DNA from: Hungatella sp. UBA5982
GTDB lineage: Bacteria > Bacillota > Clostridia > Lachnospirales > Lachnospiraceae
Reading direction: 5' to 3'
Assembly (NCBI GenBank): GCA_002429965.1
Contig: DJBG01000164.1
Coordinates: 19,041-26,306 of the forward strand
Length of the DNA stretch: 7,266 bases
Shown: one piece after another, positions 4,901 to 7,266 of the stretch
How positions within the stretch are numbered: position 1 is the first letter of the stretch
Layout of the letters: the number at the start of each line of letters is the position of its first letter
The notes under the pieces: generated by a model
Database searches by the model: none
Told to the model about the DNA's origin: nothing
Seen by the model: only the letters and a program-made list of their open reading frames with translations
Program-made: the position numbers and the translations under genes

Positions 4901-7266
4901 CATGATTAAAGTAATCCCCTTCGGTTGTATACACGGGCTTTCCATCTGCATAAACACGGTATGCGTAGATACCTGATTCATCCTCCGGTTCGTTCCATGA
5001 AAGGATGAAATCATTGCCGGATAAGGATACCTTTAATCCACTGCTTTTCCATACCGGCGCAAGGTAATCATAAGCCCTGGTTGTTTTTACGGTTTCCTCC
5101 TCGTACTCATAAATCTGGTCCGAGTCCGTAAACGCTTCCAGATATACATCGTTTTTCTCCTCCAGCATACGGCCGATGGTCATGCTGATCTCTCCCGCCT
5201 CTGGTTTTTCAAGCTGGTAATTATAAACGGTAGCCGCAAGCTCGCCGTTTACATAGGCATGATAACCCCGTATTCTGGAATCCGCCACCTTCGCGGATTT
5301 GAATTTGGCAGTTCCCCATGTGTACCCAATTCCGCTGAATGTGATTTTACCATCTGCCGGTTCTTTGACTTCCGGGTCTTCTCCTCCTGATGTAGTCCAG
5401 TCATATAGGAGCCCCAGCACCTTATTTCCCGGAGCATCGACTGCATATATCTTAAACACATAGGTCATATCAGGGGAAAGTCCTCCCAGTTCACAGGAAG
5501 TGCCGGTCACAGGCTTTGTTACGTCGATCAATTCATCATTTAAGTAGGTTTCAACGATATAGCCTGTGATTCCTCCGCTGCCGGTCTCCTGTTCCCCGTC
5601 TTCTGCCGCAGGCCATTTTAGCTTCACTCTTCGTTCAGATCCGTTCCTTGAGGCTTCCGACGCACTGGCGACCGTCAGAACATCATCCGGCCATACCGGC
5701 TTTGCCATGGCATCATAGGAGACGGTGGACTGGGTCGTGGTTCCCGTAAAGCTTAAGTCATTGCAGAATTTAACGGATCCCCATGCCTTGTAATCAGAAG
5801 CTGCCGCGTCATTGTCTTTTTTCTCAATTCCCCTCCAGTTCATGACCACGTTGTGGAAGACGGCATTGGAAACACCCGCCAGCGATTCTGAGCTTTTTGC
5901 CAGGGACGGTTCAATGTTGGTAAACGTAATATCCTGGAAATACAAATCATGGTGGGTATGCCATGGCTGGAACATCTTTCCATAATCCACAGATGCCGTT
6001 ATTTCGAACGTATTCTTTGTAATGGTATCCGCCGTAATATTGTACGCGTCAATCTCATAGAACTCCGCCGGCTTATCTGCCGGTTCTACCGTTACGGCCT
6101 GATTGGCGTCGGAGTAGGAGGTACTAAAAGTAAATACCTGCTGGGCATCCCCTACGGCGCAATCGCGGATCAGAATATCAGATACCCCGCCGCCGTTTAC
6201 AGGAGCGCTTTTGAAGCGGAACGGCATATCACTGTGGTTTAAGACATTATCCTCCACCAGTATCTCCCCAATGCCCGCTCCGGTATGGCTGCCTGCTGCA
6301 ATGGCACCTCCATGGCATTCACGGAGAAAATTATTAAAGGTCCAGATATTGCTTGACGGCCTCTGTTCCGTATCCTGCACGCCCTTGCCCATACCGGTGG
6401 CAAAATTGACCGCATCATCGCCTGTGTCGAAGAAATTGTTAAAAACCATTGCATCCTGGGTATTGCCAAGCTCGATTCCGTCCCCATTGTTTGCATCGTA
6501 TGTAATGTACTTTACATTTTCAGAAACTACATGTTCACTGTCAAGGACCGCAATCGTATGGTTTGCAGGATTTTCCACTGTGATTCCTTCGATATAAACT
6601 CCATTCACGCCCCGGAGAACGATCAGATTTGGCCTCATGGCATAAGCTTCACTGTCGTTAAGCCCCTTTCCTTTTCCCATATCAAAGGCGCTCTTGGCCA
6701 ATATGCCAAAATTGCTGCTTCCGGAAACCTTGCTGTTGCTTCCTGCCACCCAGTTCTTCAGCGCATATTTTTGAAACTCTGCTTTTGTCCAGTCAGGATC
6801 ACCGCTTTGTCTTTTCTGAAAAGCAGGGGAATAACCATCTCCGCTTATGGCGCTGCCGGAACCATATTTCCACCCGTTTCCATAAACCGTGCCTTTTCCC
6901 ACAATACGGATATTTTCAAACAATCCGTTTTCATCTGCGCTGTAGGCATTGATCAGGGCCCAGGACCTGGTATCGGTAGAATAAGGGTATAAAAGATAGT
7001 TCTGATCATAGTGGCCCACATTGGGCGAACCAAAGAGAACTGCTCCCTTTTCCAGTTCCAGGGTCATGTTGCTCTTTAAATACAGAGAACCGGACATATA
7101 GATTCCTGACGGAATCACTACCTTTCCGCCTTCGCTGCAAGCATCAATGGCGCTCTGGATAGCCCTTGTATTCTTTGCAATAAAGGCATCTGTATCTTCA
7201 TCACTGGAAGTAAAACCTGTTTCCACCGGCTCCGCTCCGTAATCCCGGATATCAAATACTTCCGGC
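1938..7266 (-). CDS. Multimodular surface pectinase: GH28 polygalacturonase + PL9 pectate lyase + cell-wall-binding repeats (5' partial)
   Basis: Secreted-type enzyme of more than 1,775 residues predicted to degrade homogalacturonan. The frame is open at the right edge: the 13 codons before the GTG at 7226 read P-E-V-F-D-I-R-D-Y-G-A-E-P, the conserved opening of a GH28 beta-helix. That GTG is therefore internal, and the true start and signal peptide lie outside the window. Residues counted from 7226: GH28 to about 510; fibronectin-III-like modules about 511-822; a beta-sandwich module about 830-1105; an Ig-like module about 1121-1208; PL9 pectate lyase about 1211-1570; a Pro-Glu-Lys linker 1590-1618; cell-wall-binding repeats 1643-1762. 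Catalytic motifs of both enzymes appear intact, so one chain should carry both a hydrolase and a lyase for polygalacturonate. It ends at 1938, 39 bp before the tyrS -35 box, with no intrinsic terminator visible. Exact linkage specificity is inferred. Confidence 0.93.
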   Translation of the reverse strand, partial: PEVFDIRDYGAEPVETGFTSSDEDTDAFIAKNTRAIQSAIDACSEGGKVVIPSGIYMSGSLYLKSNMTLELEKGAVLFGSPNVGHYDQNYLLYPYSTDTRSWALINAYSADENGLFENIRIVGKGTVYGNGWKYGSGSAISGDGYSPAFQKRQSGDPDWTKAEFQKYALKNWVAGSNSKVSGSSNFGILAKSAFDMGKGKGLNDSEAYAMRPNLIVLRGVNGVYIEGITVENPANHTIAVLDSEHVVSENVKYITYDANNGDGIELGNTQDAMVFNNFFDTGDDAVNFATGMGKGVQDTEQRPSSNIWTFNNFLRECHGGAIAAGSHTGAGIGEILVEDNVLNHSDMPFRFKSAPVNGGGVSDILIRDCAVGDAQQVFTFSTSYSDANQAVTVEPADKPAEFYEIDAYNITADTITKNTFEITASVDYGKMFQPWHTHHDLYFQDITFTNIEPSLAKSSESLAGVSNAVFHNVVMNWRGIEKKDNDAAASDYKAWGSVKFCNDLSFTGTTTQSTVSYDAMAKPVWPDDVLTVASASEASRNGSERRVKLKWPAAEDGEQETGSGGITGYIVETYLNDELIDVTKPVTGTSCELGGLSPDMTYVFKIYAVDAPGNKVLGLLYDWTTSGGEDPEVKEPADGKITFSGIGYTWGTAKFKSAKVADSRIRGYHAYVNGELAATVYNYQLEKPEAGEISMTIGRMLEEKNDVYLEAFTDSDQIYEYEEETVKTTRAYDYLAPVWKSSGLKVSLSGNDFILSWNEPEDESGIYAYRVYADGKPVYTTEGDYFNHVNDAYTTKDTSFTVTGLDPAEHHTFRVEAADRCWKALNGSGPFHWTNSGPAGNWNGPEAEVLWRSSAFGQSTDLNFSSNVLDNKVGVNYTWPVGSGEPLGMEGRPVQDVVIESRGGKLQAGHDGLTFYYAEVPTNKNFSLTADVTVEQMGPENGTNPNQQEGAGLMVRDINGSPRKDPLEEGYEEYPAASNMVILHAGSAGKTLNADLNLLTAARYGVNSPAGNLKSVKTTATFEKSVSKADKKYAPEGAPYSSNFYGTQMKLRLERTDEGFKASHLDDEGNVVSTYTFTDKNVTPNIVAHLDNDTMYVGFFAARNARMSVKNISLVLSDVEQADESPAYIAPDDESASLYVASAAYTNRPAYTVSTLTNQSGRMTVSQDGAVIAANEEVTGGVQFTCQAVITGDEAEFKLSFVPNEGADAGKEKVQTFRVKKESYGNDLYAAPDGSDSGAGTMEAPMSMESAINRLVPGGTIYMAEGTYGPFQIPLSSSGNKDARKALTARGAVKIAGSGKIFVLDSDYWDVTGLDVDGKDVEGSRGVMIHGSHNVIKDSLIHNTSSDAGLTITKSRGSRALWPSYNLIENCESYENIDGSRINADGFASKSCSGDDNRFINCVSHDNADDGWDLYNTLSDGPNGRTIIENCVAYNNGNNGFKLGGEGREVRNILRNSVAFHNNLDGITDNFNPGELIIENNTSFDNRRFNIIMRPSPYKTDSDGNLTADGTVVNNVSYRTASYSASLDKVYDDKIAAREISNNYLYQNGMNAITSDNFLSLNPAECFSRVNGRIVFGDFLRPAKDSVIRRAGAGADLPGINDPEPEPEPEPEPKPEPEPKPEPEPKPEPVPGKNTGGGSDSDRDYGIKKRSDETKGSWKKTGEGWRFQRQDGSYPKEEWIKVSGTWYYFGLTGYLATSWNEVGGIWYFMDQSGAMKTDWVMWNGTWYYMNLDGSMAVGWINVHDKWYYLNQSGKCLMNTITPDGYRVDENGAWVK
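1941..2300 (-). repeat. C-terminal cell-wall/choline-binding-type repeats
   Basis: Residues 1643-1762 contain about five units of roughly 20 residues with the pattern W-x-x-x-x-G-x-W-Y-Y-x-x-x-x-G-x-M (for example W-I-K-V-S-G-T-W-Y-Y-F, W-N-E-V-G-G-I-W-Y-F-M, W-V-M-W-N-G-T-W-Y-Y-M, W-I-N-V-H-D-K-W-Y-Y-L), ending in T-P-D-G-Y-R-V-D-E-N-G-A-W-V-K. This is the CW_binding_1 (choline/glucan-binding) family, which attaches proteins non-covalently to wall polymers of Gram-positive bacteria. The ligand here is not known; choline-substituted teichoic acid is only one possibility. The last unit is the usual degenerate capping motif of clostridial members. Confidence 0.92.
2373..2459 (-). repeat. Pro-Glu-Lys linker encoded by short tandem repeats
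   Basis: Residues 1590-1618 are a run of Pro-Glu dipeptides that becomes three KPEPEP-type hexapeptides, encoded by degenerate 18-bp tandem units rich in GGCTCAGG and GGTTCCGG on the plus strand. Such extended acidic linkers commonly separate catalytic modules from wall-binding domains, and the DNA is prone to unit gain or loss. It joins the PL9 domain to the C-terminal repeats. Confidence 0.9.
2517..3596 (-). other. PL9 pectate lyase catalytic domain (Pel9A/PelL-like)
   Basis: Parallel beta-helix polysaccharide lyase that cleaves de-esterified homogalacturonan by calcium-dependent beta-elimination. Residues from 7226: the opening D-L-Y-A-A-P-D-G-S-D-S-G-A-G is the usual start of such helices; N-A-D-G-F-A-S-K gives Asp1372; N-A-D-D-G-W-D-L-Y gives Asp1396, Asp1397 and Asp1400; N-N-G-F-K-L-G-G gives Lys1429. 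In the known PL9 enzyme Pel9A of Dickeya, four Asp residues (209, 233, 234, 237) bind the catalytic Ca2+ and Lys273 is the base. The Asp spacing here (24, then 1 and 3) is identical, and the Lys lies in the matching motif after a slightly shorter loop. The active site therefore looks complete. Recurrent Asn-rich turns are consistent with a helix ladder. Confidence 0.9.
3603..3866 (-). other. Ig-like / linker beta module before the PL9 domain
   Basis: Residues about 1121-1208 show alternating hydrophobic strands (A-Y-T-V-S-T-L-T-N-Q-S-G-R-M-T-V, then Q-F-T-C-Q-A-V-I, then F-R-V-K-K-E) typical of a bacterial Ig-like or cadherin-like fold. It sits immediately before the PL9 beta-helix and is probably structural. 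Family not recognised with certainty. Confidence 0.45.
3912..4739 (-). other. Beta-sandwich (concanavalin/LamG- or DUF1349-like) module
   Basis: Residues about 830-1105 alternate short beta-strand-like stretches and end in A-R-M-S-V-K-N-I-S-L, a common closing strand of jelly-roll modules. Phrases such as G-L-T-F-Y-Y-A-E-V-P, F-S-L-T-A-D-V-T-V, E-G-A-G-L-M-V-R-D and T-M-Y-V-G-F-F-A-A-R resemble concanavalin-like lectin or DUF1349-type domains. No catalytic motif is recognised. A carbohydrate-binding role is plausible given its position between two pectinase domains, but I cannot assign a family. Confidence 0.55.
4761..5696 (-). other. Three fibronectin type III-like modules
   Basis: Residues about 511-613, 614-718 and 722-822 look like successive FN3-type beta sandwiches. 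The first and third show the classic pattern: a Trp strand (V-K-L-K-W, I-L-S-W-N-E-P), then G-Y-I-V-E-T or A-Y-R-V-Y-A-D-G, then G-L-S-P-D-M-T-Y-V-F-K-I-Y-A-V-D or G-L-D-P-A-E-H-H-T-F-R-V-E-A-A-D. The second (around R-G-Y-H-A-Y-V-N-G) is more divergent and less certain. They probably act as spacers between catalytic modules, as in many extracellular bacterial glycosidases; no carbohydrate binding is implied. Confidence 0.8.
5697..7266 (-). other. GH28 (polygalacturonase) catalytic domain
   Basis: Right-handed beta-helix glycoside hydrolase that cleaves alpha-1,4-galacturonosyl bonds by inversion. The visible start, V-F-D-I-R-D-Y-G-A then A-I-Q-S-A-I-D-A-C, is the usual N-terminal pattern. The four conserved GH28 motifs occur in order, residues from 7226: NGDGIEL with Asp249 (family NTD), TGDD with Asp270/Asp271, GSHTG with His314 (family GHG), and RFK with Arg337/Lys339 (family RIK). 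The three catalytic aspartates, the histidine and the Arg-Lys pair are thus all present. The long segment at about 120-198 before RPNLIVLRGVNGVYIEGITVENP resembles exo-poly-galacturonosidases of the PehX type, which suggests an exo-acting enzyme, but exo versus endo cannot be settled from motifs. Only the extreme N-terminus is missing. Confidence 0.9.

Noticed and set aside
5249..5461. Minus-strand 70-codon frame within the pectinase gene in a different frame
   Set aside because: Embedded in the FN3 coding region with a low-complexity, charged translation; out-of-frame shadow.
6531..6992. 153-codon plus-strand frame opposite the GH28 domain
   Set aside because: The minus strand encodes conserved GH28 sequence here. 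The frame overlaps another shadow frame and resembles no known protein.

Overview
The window looks like chromosomal DNA from a plant-polysaccharide-degrading clostridial Firmicute, most likely Lachnospiraceae (Lachnoclostridium, Lacrimispora or Hungatella type). Three things point there: a tyrS gene under a tyrosine T-box riboswitch, intrinsic terminators with U-tracts and strong -35/-10 promoters, and a giant secreted pectinase ending in aromatic cell-wall-binding repeats. The genus assignment is inference. All genes seen lie on the minus strand, so transcription runs from high to low coordinates.

From right to left: (1) 7266-1938 is one very long reading frame that enters across the right edge, so its N-terminus and signal peptide are not visible. 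It encodes a modular pectinase: a GH28 polygalacturonase domain, about three fibronectin-III-like modules, a beta-sandwich module of uncertain family, an Ig-like module, a PL9 pectate lyase domain, a Pro-Glu-Lys linker, and C-terminal cell-wall/choline-binding-type repeats. (2) 1921-1571 holds an A/T-rich UP-like tract, a consensus sigma-A promoter, and a T-box leader with a UAC (Tyr) specifier, a T-box sequence and a terminator that competes with the antiterminator. (3) 1553-330 is tyrS, tyrosyl-tRNA synthetase, closed by a strong terminator at 266-232. (4) 231-1 is a short intergenic region with a perfect 14-bp inverted repeat, a possible -10 box, and a ribosome binding site plus the first eight codons of another minus-strand gene, possibly a DeoR-type regulator.

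The tyrS unit is ordinary housekeeping with textbook tRNA-sensing attenuation. The pectinase is the accessory and most interesting item. It carries two complementary pectin-cleaving active sites, a lyase that makes unsaturated oligogalacturonides and a hydrolase likely to trim chains, on one polypeptide predicted to stay at the cell surface. No intrinsic terminator is visible between the pectinase stop and the tyrS promoter. No tRNA, rRNA, CRISPR array, insertion sequence or phage gene was seen.
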